From Pseudodesulfovibrio hydrargyri (GTDB lineage: Bacteria; Desulfobacterota; Desulfovibrionia; Desulfovibrionales; Desulfovibrionaceae): 64,000 nucleotides of DNA. Below are positions 34,397 through 42,531 of the stretch, piece by piece. How positions within the stretch are numbered: the stretch's first letter is position 1; each line of letters starts with the position of its first letter. The position numbers and the translations under genes were made by a program. The stretch is from contig NZ_LKAQ01000004.1 in assembly GCF_001874525.1 (NCBI RefSeq), forward strand, positions 1,805,406 to 1,869,405, read 5' to 3'. Under the pieces are notes generated by a model. The model had not been told where the DNA came from. It did no database searches and saw only the letters and a list, made by a program, of their open reading frames with translations.

Positions 34397-34921
34397 TCAG
34401 TCGTACTTGGCGTGGCAGCGGCTCTTTTCATGGACCAGGGCGTCCACGGCCGCGTGCATCCGCTCCAGTTCGCCGGATTCGAAGGCCGCTTTCAGCTCCG
34501 CGCACGCCTTGCCGTAGCTCTCGTAATACTCGTCCCCGTATCCGGGGTAGGTGACCATCAGGGCCGAGTCGGCCAGGAAGGCGTCCACCGCCTCCTTGGG
34601 CGGCATGGTCCCTTCGTGGGCCATCTTGACCAGCATCTTGAAGCTGCCGCGCATGCGCTTCTTGAGGTCCTTGTACTTGGGCTTGACGATCTCGCCGTCC
34701 TCGCCCACGACATCGGGCGCGCACGGCTTGGCCGCCTTGAACTTGGCCTTGAGGCTGATCTGCCCGTATTCGCTCTTCACGCCGATCTTGATCTTGCGGA
34801 AGTCGTCCACGCAGGCGAATTCGTCGTGGCCGCCGTTCTCCACGGCGTCGGCCAGCTCGCGGAAGAAGGCGGCCAGCTCCTTGGGCTCGAGGTATTTGCT
34901 GATGGTCATGTCGTTGCTCAT
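34397..34921 (-). CDS. XXXCH domain protein, GAK cassette, first gene
   Basis: A 174-residue protein beginning MSNDMTISKYLEPKELAAFFRELADAVENG, which is amphi-Trp-like, and ending ALVHEKSRCHAKYD. The Cys-His pair close to the C terminus is the mark of the XXXCH domain described for GAK cassettes. The Cys-His could bind metal or a haem-like group, or be a modification site; this is unproven. AAGGGAG lies 7 nt before the ATG. It is the first gene of the minus-strand operon and is divergent from the 5'-nucleotidase gene, with 189 bp between. Confidence 0.8.
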   Translation of the reverse strand: MSNDMTISKYLEPKELAAFFRELADAVENGGHDEFACVDDFRKIKIGVKSEYGQISLKAKFKAAKPCAPDVVGEDGEIVKPKYKDLKKRMRGSFKMLVKMAHEGTMPPKEAVDAFLADSALMVTYPGYGDEYYESYGKACAELKAAFESGELERMHAAVDALVHEKSRCHAKYD

Positions 34922-35110
34922 GAAGAATCTCCCTTGAGTATGAGTGTTTCGACCATACCGGGAAAACGCGTTGCAATACAATGCGCGTTGCGGAATTGTC
35001 ACAATTGTTCACACAGCGGTCCGCGCCCTTGGGGACGGCCGTTCCCCGCACGCAGACATTCCATTTTGAAGGAAATGCTGGTACCCAGCCCGTAATAGCC
35101 GGAGGTTCCC
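34922..35110. promoter_or_regulatory. Divergent promoter region of the GAK operon and 5'-nucleotidase
   Basis: A 189-bp gap with a 7-bp direct repeat GCGTTGC at 34968 and 34985 (17 bp apart, inside an AT-richer piece) and the AATTGTCACAATT inverted repeat near 34993-35005. No consensus promoter is clear on either strand. The repeats are candidate regulator sites for the GAK operon. Confidence 0.35.
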
Positions 35111-36835
35111 ATGATACGCCTTGCTGCCCGACTTGTCCTGGCCGTCCTCATCCTTTCCTGGCCGGTCACGGCCCGCGCCTTTGACGTCACCCTGCTGCAC
35201 GTCAACGACTCCCATTCCTACCTGGATCCCACCGCCGAAACGCTCGCCCTGCAGGGCAAGCCCGTCTACGCCCGCCTGGGCGGCTGGGCGCGCCTCAAGA
35301 GCGCGGTGGACGCGGTCCGCGCCGGGAGGGGAGACGTGGTCCTGCTTCACGCGGGCGACGCGGTGCAGGGCGGCCTCTACTACATGAAGTACGGGGGCAA
35401 ACCCGAGATGGAGTTCCTGGACAGGCTCGGCTTCGACGCCTTTGTCCCGGGCAACCACGAGTTCGACCGGGGGGCGCCGTACCTGGCCCGGGTCCTCGGC
35501 TATACCAAGGTCCCGGTGGTCTGCGCCAACCTGGACGGATCGGCGGTCCCGGCCCTGGCCGCGCGGGTCCGGCCCTACGTCATCGCCGAGCGAAGTGGCG
35601 AGCGGATCGGGATCGTCGGCCTGATCACCCCGGAGACCGAATCCATCTCCAGTCCCGGCGAGGTGCGATTCACCGACACGGTCCACACGGCCACCCTCAT
35701 CGTGCGCGAGCTTCAGGCGCGCGGCGTGAACAAGATCGTGCTCCTGACACACCAGGGGTTCGAGGCGGACAAGCGGCTGGCCGCCGAGGTCCCGGGCGTG
35801 GACGTCATCGTGGGCGGCCACTCCCACACCCTGCTCGGCAACTCCGGCATCGAGGCCATGGGCCTGCGCCCGGCCGCCGCCTACCCGACCGTGGTTAAGG
35901 GCGCGGACGGCGACGACGTGTACGTGGTCACGGCCTGGAAATGGGGCCGCGTGCTCGGCCGCCTGGACCTGACCTTCGACGACGAGGGCCATGTCACCAG
36001 GGCCGAGGGCAAGCCCCTCCTGATCCTGGCCGACGGCTTCAAGCGCAAGAACGACGCCGGGCAGAAAGTCGCGCTCCAGGGCGCGGAGCGCGACGAACTG
36101 CTGGCCTTCATCCAGGCCGATCCCGAGGCCGCCGTGGTGCCCGCCGACCCGGTCGCGCGCAAGTTTCTCGGCCCGTTCAGCGAAGGCGTGGAGGCCATGC
36201 GCACCGAGGTCATCGGCGAGGCCGTCCTGCCCCTGCCGCACATCCGCGTGCCCGGCACGACCGACTCCGGCGAATCCCTGCCGCGCGGCAGCCTCATCGC
36301 GCCCCTGGTCTGCCGGTCCATGCTCGCCCGGCTCGAGGGTACCGGCGAGCCCGCAGACATCGCCCTGCAGAACGCGGGCGGCGTGCGCGAATCCGTGGAC
36401 CAGGGCGACATCACCATGGGCACCGCCTACACCCTGCTGCCGTTCAACAACACCCTGGTGCTGCTCGAACTGACCGGCGAACAGGTCCGCCAGACGCTCG
36501 AAACCGGCGTGGACCGGGGCGGCGGAGCGTTCCTCTACGCCGGCGGGTTGCGCTACACCGCCGACATGCGCCGCCCCGAAGGCGAACGCGTGCTCTGCAT
36601 CGATACCCTCGACAACGCGGGCAACTGGACACCGCTCGACCCGGCCCGGGCCTACCGCGTGGTCACCAATTCCTACCTCGCCTCGGGCGGCGACGGCTTC
36701 GATATCCTCAAATCCGCGGCGTCCAGCTACGACACCGGCTTCGTCGACGCCCAGGCGTTCATCGACTACGTCCGGCAACAACGCATGCTCAAGCCGCTGC
36801 CTACCACGGGCGTGACGTACATCCCCGCCAAATAG
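35111..36835 (+). CDS. Periplasmic 5'-nucleotidase/metallophosphatase (UshA type)
   Basis: A 574-residue exported enzyme. Residues 1-23 are a signal peptide ending ARA before FDVTLLHVNDSHSYLD. The N-terminal metallophosphatase domain has LHAGDAVQGG, PGNHEFDRG and VGGHSHTLLG, all the two-metal ligands. The C-terminal 5'-nucleotidase domain has LQNAGGVRESVDQG and the base-stacking region SYLASGGDGF. It should release nucleosides and phosphate from nucleotides in the periplasm, and could feed the nucleoside importer at 15843-20522. GGAGG lies 5 nt before the ATG. Confidence 0.94.
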   Translation: MIRLAARLVLAVLILSWPVTARAFDVTLLHVNDSHSYLDPTAETLALQGKPVYARLGGWARLKSAVDAVRAGRGDVVLLHAGDAVQGGLYYMKYGGKPEMEFLDRLGFDAFVPGNHEFDRGAPYLARVLGYTKVPVVCANLDGSAVPALAARVRPYVIAERSGERIGIVGLITPETESISSPGEVRFTDTVHTATLIVRELQARGVNKIVLLTHQGFEADKRLAAEVPGVDVIVGGHSHTLLGNSGIEAMGLRPAAAYPTVVKGADGDDVYVVTAWKWGRVLGRLDLTFDDEGHVTRAEGKPLLILADGFKRKNDAGQKVALQGAERDELLAFIQADPEAAVVPADPVARKFLGPFSEGVEAMRTEVIGEAVLPLPHIRVPGTTDSGESLPRGSLIAPLVCRSMLARLEGTGEPADIALQNAGGVRESVDQGDITMGTAYTLLPFNNTLVLLELTGEQVRQTLETGVDRGGGAFLYAGGLRYTADMRRPEGERVLCIDTLDNAGNWTPLDPARAYRVVTNSYLASGGDGFDILKSAASSYDTGFVDAQAFIDYVRQQRMLKPLPTTGVTYIPAK

Positions 36836-36872
36836 ACGGATGATGTCTCCGGCGGGCCCTCGCCGGGCGGGC

Positions 36873-36953
36873 GTCTCCGACGGCCAGGGAACCCTTTGGG
36901 AAAAGGGTTCCCTGGACCCTCCCAAACCTTTTGTGTCGCCTTTGGCGAAGGGG
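36873..36953 (+). repeat. Gene-3'-end hairpin repeat R3, plus orientation
   Basis: GTCTCCGACGGCC, then the hairpin AGGGAACCC-TTTGGGAAAA-GGGTTCCCT, then GGACCCTCCCAAACCTTTTG and CGCCTTTGGCG. This is the R3 layout in the other direction, placed after the plus-strand 5'-nucleotidase, so the element keeps its orientation relative to the gene end. Confidence 0.75.
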
Positions 36954-37011
36954 CGTGAGTGGAAAGGCGGCTCTTTTCGCGCGGGTGTTGGATGGGCCCG
37001 GCTCGGCGGTG

Positions 37012-37076
37012 TCCCGAAGGGTTCGCGCCGGGCGTCCATGGGCCTCGGAGGGCCGTTCGGCGCGAACCCTTCGGGA
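37012..37076. repeat. Perfect 19-bp inverted repeat
   Basis: TCCCGAAGGGTTCGCGCCG (37012-37030) and its exact complement (37058-37076) enclose a 27-bp loop. It lies between the two facing R3 copies in the gap between convergent genes. It does not have a T run, so it is not a plain terminator. Confidence 0.85.
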
Positions 37077-37170
37077 CGGTTGCCGACGCCGCCAGGCAGG
37101 ACGCGGGTCAAGAATTTATGAGAAGGCGGCGTTTTTAGCCGAGGCGGGAGAAGGCAGCTTTATCGTTCTG

Positions 37171-37294
37171 TTGCCGTCCGCGAAGCGGCAACAAAAAGTT
37201 TAGGAGGGAAGAGGGGATGGGGGTCCGGGGAAAGGGGAGAAGGGAACCCCTTTTCAAAGGGTTCCCTTCTCCCCTTTCCCCGGCCGCCGGAGGC
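37171..37294 (-). repeat. Gene-3'-end hairpin repeat R3, best-preserved copy
   Basis: It begins with the small stem TTGCCG...CGGCAA, then AAAAAGTTTAGGAGGG and GGGGATGGGGGT. A perfect 25-bp stem follows (37225-37249 with 37259-37283) around the 9-nt loop CTTTTCAAA, and the element ends CCGGCCGCCGGAGGC. It abuts the 3' end of the minus-strand oxidoreductase gene. Confidence 0.85.
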
Positions 37295-37306
37295 TCCAAC
37301 CGCCGG

Positions 37307-38296
37307 TCAGCAGTTTTGCCAGGTACCGGTTTCGGCGCTTTGGAACAGGGCGTCCACGGTGTGTTGGTTGGCGAAGGAGTCCATGATGGAGATGGGCGCG
37401 GGGGTGTCTTCGAGTATGGATTGGGCGAAGGTGTCGGCCTGGAGGGTGTACTGGTCGCAGGGGTCGAAGGTGATGGCTTTGGTCTCGTCGCCTTGCTGGA
37501 GCAGGATTTCCGTGGGGGCGTCCGGCGGGGCGTTGAACGGGATGATGATTTCGATGCGGCCTTGTTCGCCCAGGAGGTTGACCCGCTGGTAGGGGGCCAG
37601 CTGGGTGGAGCAGGTGAAGGTGGACAGCCTGCCGCCGAAGTCCAGCATGCCCGAGAAGGTCCGGTCCGTGCAGAAGCAGGGATCCTTGTCCATCCAGCCG
37701 AAGGCGCGCCGGGGTTGGGCGTTGAACAGCAGGCGCGACAGGGAGACCTGGTAGCAGCCGATGTCCATGAGTCCGCCACCGCCCATGTCGGCCTTGTTGC
37801 GGATGTTGCCGGGGTCGTTGTTGAAATAGGAGAAGAAGGACTGGATCGCGGTCGGCGCGCCGATGGCGCCCTGGTCCACGAGCCGCTTGGTCTCCACCCA
37901 TTGCGGGTGGAAGCGGTACATGAACGCCTCCATGACCTTGATGTCGGGATGCGCGGCCAGGGCGTTGATCAGCCGGTTGACCTCGCCGTCGTTCAACCCC
38001 ATGGGCTTCTCGCAGAGCACGTGCTTGTTCCGGGCCATGGCCTTGAGGGTCCATTCCACGTGCAGGTGGTTGGGCAGGGGGATGTAGACCGCGTCGATGT
38101 CCCGGTCGGCCAACAGGTCCTCGTAGGAGCCGTAGGCCTTGGGAATGCCCAGCTCCTCGGCGGCCCGGCTTGCGGCCTGGGCGTCGCGGGAGCAGATGGC
38201 CGCGACCTCGCAGTTGTTGGCCCGCTGCATGCCGGGTATGACCTTGGTGCGGCCGATCTTGGCGGTGGACAGTACGCCGATGCGGATTTTCTTCAT
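37307..38296 (-). CDS. Gfo/Idh/MocA family NAD(P)-dependent oxidoreductase
   Basis: A 329-residue dehydrogenase. The N-terminal Rossmann start IGVLSTAKIGRTKVIPGMQRA and the CEKPMGLNDGEVNRLI block (EKP motif, catalytic Lys, near residue 94) are typical. The C-terminal sheet domain carries GGGGLMDIGCYQ, which holds the Asp/Gly/Tyr region at the substrate site. It oxidises or reduces a sugar or inositol-like alcohol; the substrate cannot be told. The start at 38296 has GGGAG 6 nt upstream; the 20-codon upstream extension is not protein-like. It stands alone on its strand, divergent from ppnP. Confidence 0.9.
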   Translation of the reverse strand: MKKIRIGVLSTAKIGRTKVIPGMQRANNCEVAAICSRDAQAASRAAEELGIPKAYGSYEDLLADRDIDAVYIPLPNHLHVEWTLKAMARNKHVLCEKPMGLNDGEVNRLINALAAHPDIKVMEAFMYRFHPQWVETKRLVDQGAIGAPTAIQSFFSYFNNDPGNIRNKADMGGGGLMDIGCYQVSLSRLLFNAQPRRAFGWMDKDPCFCTDRTFSGMLDFGGRLSTFTCSTQLAPYQRVNLLGEQGRIEIIIPFNAPPDAPTEILLQQGDETKAITFDPCDQYTLQADTFAQSILEDTPAPISIMDSFANQHTVDALFQSAETGTWQNC

Positions 38297-38404
38297 GGGC
38301 TCTCCCAGGGTTGACGGTGATTGCCGCCACCCAGTATAACCGGAATTCGTTACCACGCAAGCGCGGATATCCCCGCGACCCAGCCACCAACAACCGGAGA
38401 GAGC

Positions 38405-38719
38405 ATGACCGCATTCGCCAACGTCACCGTTAACAAAAAAGCCAACATCTATTTCGACGGCAAAGTCACCAGCCGGGTCATCACCTTGAATGACGGCAGC
38501 GTGAAGACGCTCGGCATCATGCTGCCCGGCGAATACGAGTTCAGCACCGACAAGCCGGAATTCATGGAGATCACCGCAGGCGAACTGTGCGTGCAGCTGC
38601 CCGGCTTCGACGAATGGGTGGCCGTGACCGCCGGGCAGAGCTTCAATGTCCCGGGTGAGGCCAAGTTCCGTCTCAAGGTCAGCACCGTGACCGACTACTG
38701 TTGTTCCTACCTGGACTAG
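38405..38719 (+). CDS. ppnP: Pyrimidine/purine nucleoside phosphorylase (DUF1255 family)
   Basis: A 104-residue cupin-like enzyme that follows E. coli PpnP (YaiE, 94 residues): NIYFDGKVTSRVITLNDGS, GVMLPGEYEFST-like GIMLPGEYEFSTDKPEFMEITAGE, FNVPGEAKFRLKV and the end DYCCSYLD. PpnP splits nucleosides into base and ribose-1-phosphate using phosphate. This fits with the 5'-nucleotidase and nucleoside importer in the window. GGAGAG lies 4 nt before the ATG. It is the first gene of a small plus-strand group, 8 nt before the next. Confidence 0.92.
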   Translation: MTAFANVTVNKKANIYFDGKVTSRVITLNDGSVKTLGIMLPGEYEFSTDKPEFMEITAGELCVQLPGFDEWVAVTAGQSFNVPGEAKFRLKVSTVTDYCCSYLD

Positions 38720-38727
38720 GAGGGGCC

Positions 38728-39138
38728 GTGTCCGATCAAGGCCAGAGAATCGAGTTTGAAGGCAAGGGCCCCTATCTGTTTCAGTTGTTGGCCGATCCGC
38801 CCGAAGCCACGCTGCTGGAGGACCACGAGGTCTGCCTGTTCCAGTTCGGCCAGCTGTACCTGCCCGTGGCCCTGTCCGCCTGCGGCCCCATGGCCGAGGC
38901 TCTGACCGAGATGTCGCAGGCCGCCTCGGGCCCGGAGCGCGAGGGTATGATTCCCCTGCAGTTCGACCTCTCCGAGACCCTGGAACTGCCCCCCCTGACC
39001 GGCGTGGCCGGGACGAGCTTCCAGCATGACGACGTCATCTATCTCGACGTGTTCTTCGGCCAGGCCGAGGCGCGGTTGTGCTTCTCCATCCTGGCAGCCG
39101 CGGTCATAGGCCAGGTCCTGTCCCAGGTGGCCGGGTAG
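38728..39138 (+). CDS. Hypothetical protein downstream of ppnP
   Basis: A 136-residue soluble protein beginning with GTG at 38728, with GGAGGG 3 nt upstream and only 8 nt after the ppnP stop, so it is likely co-transcribed. It has an acidic, beta-rich look (IEFEGKGPYLFQLLADPPEATLLEDHEVCLFQFG) and ends in a hydrophobic helix, LCFSILAAAVIGQVLSQVAG. I do not recognise the family and give no function. Confidence 0.6.
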   Translation: MSDQGQRIEFEGKGPYLFQLLADPPEATLLEDHEVCLFQFGQLYLPVALSACGPMAEALTEMSQAASGPEREGMIPLQFDLSETLELPPLTGVAGTSFQHDDVIYLDVFFGQAEARLCFSILAAAVIGQVLSQVAG

Positions 39139-39197
39139 CGGGGCCGGTCTTGGCCCCGGCACGGCGTCTCCGGGACAACCGGTTGCGGCCGCGCCTC

Positions 39198-39959
39198 ATG
39201 GCGCGGCCGCTGCGCCTGCTTCTGCCGTGCCTGCTCCTGCTGACCGTTCCCTGCCTGGCCGACGGCCTGTCGGATTCCGTCCTCCTGACCAGCGGAGAGT
39301 GGCCCCCGTTCTATTCCGCCTCCCTGCCCGGCGGCGGATTCGCCAACCGCGTCATCCGGGAGAGCTTCGCCCTGGAGGGGATCGCGGCCGATTTCACCTT
39401 TCTCCCCTGGCGGCGCGCCCTGGAGACGGCCGATCACGGGCCCGCCGCGGGGTCCGCCGGGTGGATGCCCATGGCGGTGCGGGAAAAGCGGTTCCTGTTC
39501 AGCGACCCGGTCTTCTCCTCGACCAGGGTCTTTTTCCACCTCCGGGACGTCCCTTTTGACTGGCGCAGGCTCGAAGACGTGCGGGACCTGCGGGTGGGCA
39601 TCACCCTGGGCAGCGCCGAGGAGTTCCCGTTTAAGGATGCCATGGCCGGCGGTCGGGGCAAGCTGGACGTGGCCTCGAGCTATGAGGCGGGCATGAAGAT
39701 GCTCATCGCCGGGCGGGTGGACGTCTACGCCTGCAACAAGGCCGTGGGCCTCTTCATCCTGGTCAACCGGATCGGCGCGGGCGCGGACCGGGTCGTCTAC
39801 AACCCCAGGCCGATCTTCACCGAGACCAACCACCTCATCCTCAGCCGACGCCTGCCCGATGCCGAGGCCCTTATGGCCCGCTTCAACAAGGGGTTGCGCA
39901 GGCTGCGCGGAAGCGGCCGCTACGACCGGATCAGGCTGGATTATCCCGGCCTGGACTGA
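39198..39959 (+). CDS. Periplasmic solute-binding protein of the amino-acid-binding (SBP_bac_3) type
   Basis: A 253-residue exported protein. The signal peptide is at about residues 1-21, ending PCLA before DGLSDSVLLTSGEWPPFYS. The SGEWPPFYS start, the PWRRALETA, GWMPMAVREKRFLFSDPVF and VGITLGSAEEFPF blocks are typical of the short polar-amino-acid binding-protein family found without transporter genes in sulfate reducers. No permease or ATPase lies next to it, so it may be a solitary sensor or scavenger. No ribosome site is obvious at the chosen ATG; the start is moderately sure. A terminator follows. Confidence 0.78.
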   Translation: MARPLRLLLPCLLLLTVPCLADGLSDSVLLTSGEWPPFYSASLPGGGFANRVIRESFALEGIAADFTFLPWRRALETADHGPAAGSAGWMPMAVREKRFLFSDPVFSSTRVFFHLRDVPFDWRRLEDVRDLRVGITLGSAEEFPFKDAMAGGRGKLDVASSYEAGMKMLIAGRVDVYACNKAVGLFILVNRIGAGADRVVYNPRPIFTETNHLILSRRLPDAEALMARFNKGLRRLRGSGRYDRIRLDYPGLD

Positions 39960-39968
39960 CCTTTCCCC

Positions 39969-39992
39969 ATCCCCTTGACGGGGATCGTTTTT
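39969..39992 (+). terminator. Terminator after the solitary binding-protein gene
   Basis: ATCCCC and GGGGAT form a short stem over TTGAC and are followed by CGTTTTT. It is 10 nt past the stop. Confidence 0.65.
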
Positions 39993-40004
39993 CCCTTCCC
40001 CCGG

Positions 40005-40070
40005 TTGACAAAGTGTCGTTTCTGTGATCTTTTTTCAGACGCACCGCAAACGTTTGCGGCAACGTTTGCG
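40005..40070 (+). promoter_or_regulatory. Promoter and LacI-type operators of the gal operon
   Basis: TTGACA at 40005-40010 is a good -35, while the -10 at about 17 bp (TCTTTT) is poor. Directly downstream, CGCAAACGTTTGCG at 40045-40058 is a perfect 14-bp palindrome with the central CG of LacI/GalR operators. A second, weaker copy, GCAACGTTTGCG, is centred 12 bp further. They would sit at the transcript start, where a repressor blocks polymerase. The gene for a LacI-family regulator is in the same operon at 42528. Confidence 0.75.
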
Positions 40071-40156
40071 GTGCCGATCGCACCGGATCCGGAGGGGCCG
40101 GGAGCCTTGGGAAAGGCTTTCCCTCCGGGGCGACCATCTAGGGCTGAGGGGAAGGC

Positions 40157-41221
40157 ATGTTTTTCGAGGACCATCCGCACAGGCGGCTGAACCAGCTCAC
40201 CGGCGAGTGGGTCCTGGTTTCTCCGCACCGCACCAAACGGCCCTGGCAGGGCCAGCAGGAAGCGCCCGACCGGGCGGCCCTGCCTGCCTATGACGAGCAC
40301 TGCTACCTCTGCCCCGGCAACGGCCGGGCGGGCGGAGCGGTCAACCCCCTGTACGACGATACCTTTGTCTTCACCAACGATTTCGCTGCGCTGCTGCCCG
40401 AGCCGCCCGAGGCCGGACTGGCTCCCCAGAGCGACGGCCTGCTGGTGGCCGAGGCCGAGACCGGCACCTGCCGGGTCATCTGCTATTCCCCGCGCCACGA
40501 CCTGACCATGGCCAGGTTGGGCAGGGACCGGGCCGCGCGGGTGGTGGACGTGTGGTGCGACGAGTTCGCCCACCTGGGCTGGCGCGAGGACATCGGCTAC
40601 GTCCAGATATTCGAAAACCGGGGCGCGGCCATGGGCTGCTCCAACCCGCACCCGCACGGCCAGATATGGGCCACCCGGGGGGTGCCCATGTACCCGGCCG
40701 TCGAGGACCGCCGCCAGGCCGGGCACCTGCGGGACAAGGGCAAGTGCCTGCTGTGCGCCTACCTGGAGACCGAGCTGGCGCGGGGCGAGCGGATCGTCTT
40801 CGAGAACGACTCGTTCGCGGTCCTGGTGCCGTTCTGGGCCCTGTGGCCCTTCGAGACCATGATCCTGCCCAAGGGGCACCTGGCCAACATCCTGGAGATG
40901 AGCCCGGACCAGCGCAGGGACCTGGCCGACGCCATGGTCCGGCTGAACGTGCGCTACGACAATCTTTTCCAGACCTCGTTCCCCTATTCCATGGGCATCC
41001 ACCAGGCCCCGACCGATGGCGGCGGGTATCCGCACTGGCATTTTCACCTGCACTACTACCCGCCGCTGCTGCGTTCCAGGTCGGTCAGGAAGTTCATGGT
41101 CGGCTACGAGATGATGGCCATGCCCCAGCGCGACCTGACCGCCGAGTCGGCGGCCGCCCGGCTGCGCGAGCTGTCCGAGGTCCACTACATGGACGCTCCG
41201 GGCACCGGAGAGGGCGCGTAA
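40157..41221 (+). CDS. galT: Galactose-1-phosphate uridylyltransferase
   Basis: A 354-residue enzyme of the Leloir pathway that swaps UMP between UDP-glucose and galactose-1-phosphate. The active-site NPHPHGQIW is present, with HPH at residues 165-167. Zinc-ligand candidates are CYLCPGN (near 50) and the following His residues. The second HIT half has [11 protein letters not shown] near 295. It is the first gene of the galactose operon, about 98 bp after the operator. GGGGAAGG lies just before the ATG. Its TAA stop shares a base with the galK start. Confidence 0.95.
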   Translation: MFFEDHPHRRLNQLTGEWVLVSPHRTKRPWQGQQEAPDRAALPAYDEHCYLCPGNGRAGGAVNPLYDDTFVFTNDFAALLPEPPEAGLAPQSDGLLVAEAETGTCRVICYSPRHDLTMARLGRDRAARVVDVWCDEFAHLGWREDIGYVQIFENRGAAMGCSNPHPHGQIWATRGVPMYPAVEDRRQAGHLRDKGKCLLCAYLETELARGERIVFENDSFAVLVPFWALWPFETMILPKGHLANILEMSPDQRRDLADAMVRLNVRYDNLFQTSFPYSMGIHQAPTDGGGYPHWHFHLHYYPPLLRSRSVRKFMVGYEMMAMPQRDLTAESAAARLRELSEVHYMDAPGTGEGA

Positions 41222-42531
41222 TGGCCACCGCGGCCGCCTACGCCGAGGCCCTGCGCCGGGGAGCACTGGACCCGGTCCTGGCCGAGCTGTACCGGCCCGG
41301 GGACGTGGCGGCCCAGCGCGCCCGCTATCTCGACCTTCTGGACTGTTTCGAGTCCCGTGTCGGGCCCGGCCCGGCGGTCCTGGTCCTGGCTCCCGGTCGG
41401 ACCGAGCTGGGCGGCAACCACACCGACCACAACCTGGGCGTGGTCCTGGCCGCCGCCGTGCACTTCGACTGCCTGGCCGTGGCCCGAGGCAACGACGACG
41501 GGGTGGTGCGCATCCGGTCCAAAGGGTTCGAAGGCGAAATTGTTGTGGATCTGGGCAACCTGAGCCCGAGGGCCGGTGAGGCGGATACCTCCATGGCCCT
41601 GGTGCGCGGAGTGGCCGCCGGGCTGGCCGAAAGCGGCCGCAAGGTGGCCGGGTTCGACGCCTGCGTGGACGGCGAGGTGCCCATGGGCGCGGGGCTGAGC
41701 TCCTCGGCGGCCTTCGAGATACTGGTCGGGCGGATTTTCAGCGAGCTTTTCAACGGGGGGGAGTGCACGCCCCTGGAACTGGCCGTGGCCGGCCGCGCGG
41801 CGGAGAATACCTATTTCGGCAAGCCGTGCGGACTGATGGACCAGATCTCCTGCGCGGCCCAGGGCATCCTGTCCATCGACTTCGCGGACCCGGCCCTGCC
41901 CGTGGTGCGGGAGGTGGACTTCGACTTCGAGCGCACCGGATACCGGCTGGCCGTGGTCGACACCGGCGGCAGCCACGCGGACCTGACCCCGGACTACGCG
42001 GCCATCCCGGACGAGATGGGCCGGGCCGCCCGCGCCCTGGGCCAGGCCCACGCGCGCGGGCTGACCGTGGACGCGGTCCTGGCCCATGCCGGGCGCATCC
42101 GCGAGGCCGCCGGGGACCGGGGCGTGCTCCGGCTCATCCATTTCATCGAGGAGACCGACCGCGCCGCCGAACAGGCCGAGGTCCTGGCCGCAGGGCGCAT
42201 GGACGACTTTCTCCGGCTGGTCCGCAGGGCGGGTGATTCCTCCTGGCGGCTGCTGCAGAACTGCATCTCGGCCACCGATCCGCTCGACCAGCCCATCCCC
42301 CTGGCCCTGACCCTGACCGAACGGTTCCTGCGCGGCCGGGGCGCGTGCCGCATCCAGGGCGGCGGGTTCGCCGGGACCATCCAGGCCTATGTGCCCGATG
42401 CGTGCTTTGCGGCCTACGCGCAGTATATGGAGGAGATATTCGGGCAGGGCGCGGTCATGCCGCTCAAGGTCCGCAGGCCCGGCTTCGAGCGTATCTCACT
42501 CGACATGATCGACGGGGAGGGGCGGGCATGA
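41221..42531 (+). CDS. galK: Galactokinase
   Basis: A 436-residue GHMP-family kinase that phosphorylates galactose at C1. The galactokinase signature APGRTELGGNHTDHN is near residue 58, the ATP loop VPMGAGLSSSAAFE is near 158, and the C-terminal GHMP block IQGGGFAGTIQAYVPD is near 378. It is longer than E. coli GalK (382), with an N-terminal extension of about 50 residues as in some Gram-positive and spirochaete versions. It starts within the galT stop (TAATG), so the two are coupled. It overlaps the lacI start by 4 nt. Confidence 0.94.
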   Translation: MATAAAYAEALRRGALDPVLAELYRPGDVAAQRARYLDLLDCFESRVGPGPAVLVLAPGRTELGGNHTDHNLGVVLAAAVHFDCLAVARGNDDGVVRIRSKGFEGEIVVDLGNLSPRAGEADTSMALVRGVAAGLAESGRKVAGFDACVDGEVPMGAGLSSSAAFEILVGRIFSELFNGGECTPLELAVAGRAAENTYFGKPCGLMDQISCAAQGILSIDFADPALPVVREVDFDFERTGYRLAVVDTGGSHADLTPDYAAIPDEMGRAARALGQAHARGLTVDAVLAHAGRIREAAGDRGVLRLIHFIEETDRAAEQAEVLAAGRMDDFLRLVRRAGDSSWRLLQNCISATDPLDQPIPLALTLTERFLRGRGACRIQGGGFAGTIQAYVPDACFAAYAQYMEEIFGQGAVMPLKVRRPGFERISLDMIDGEGRA

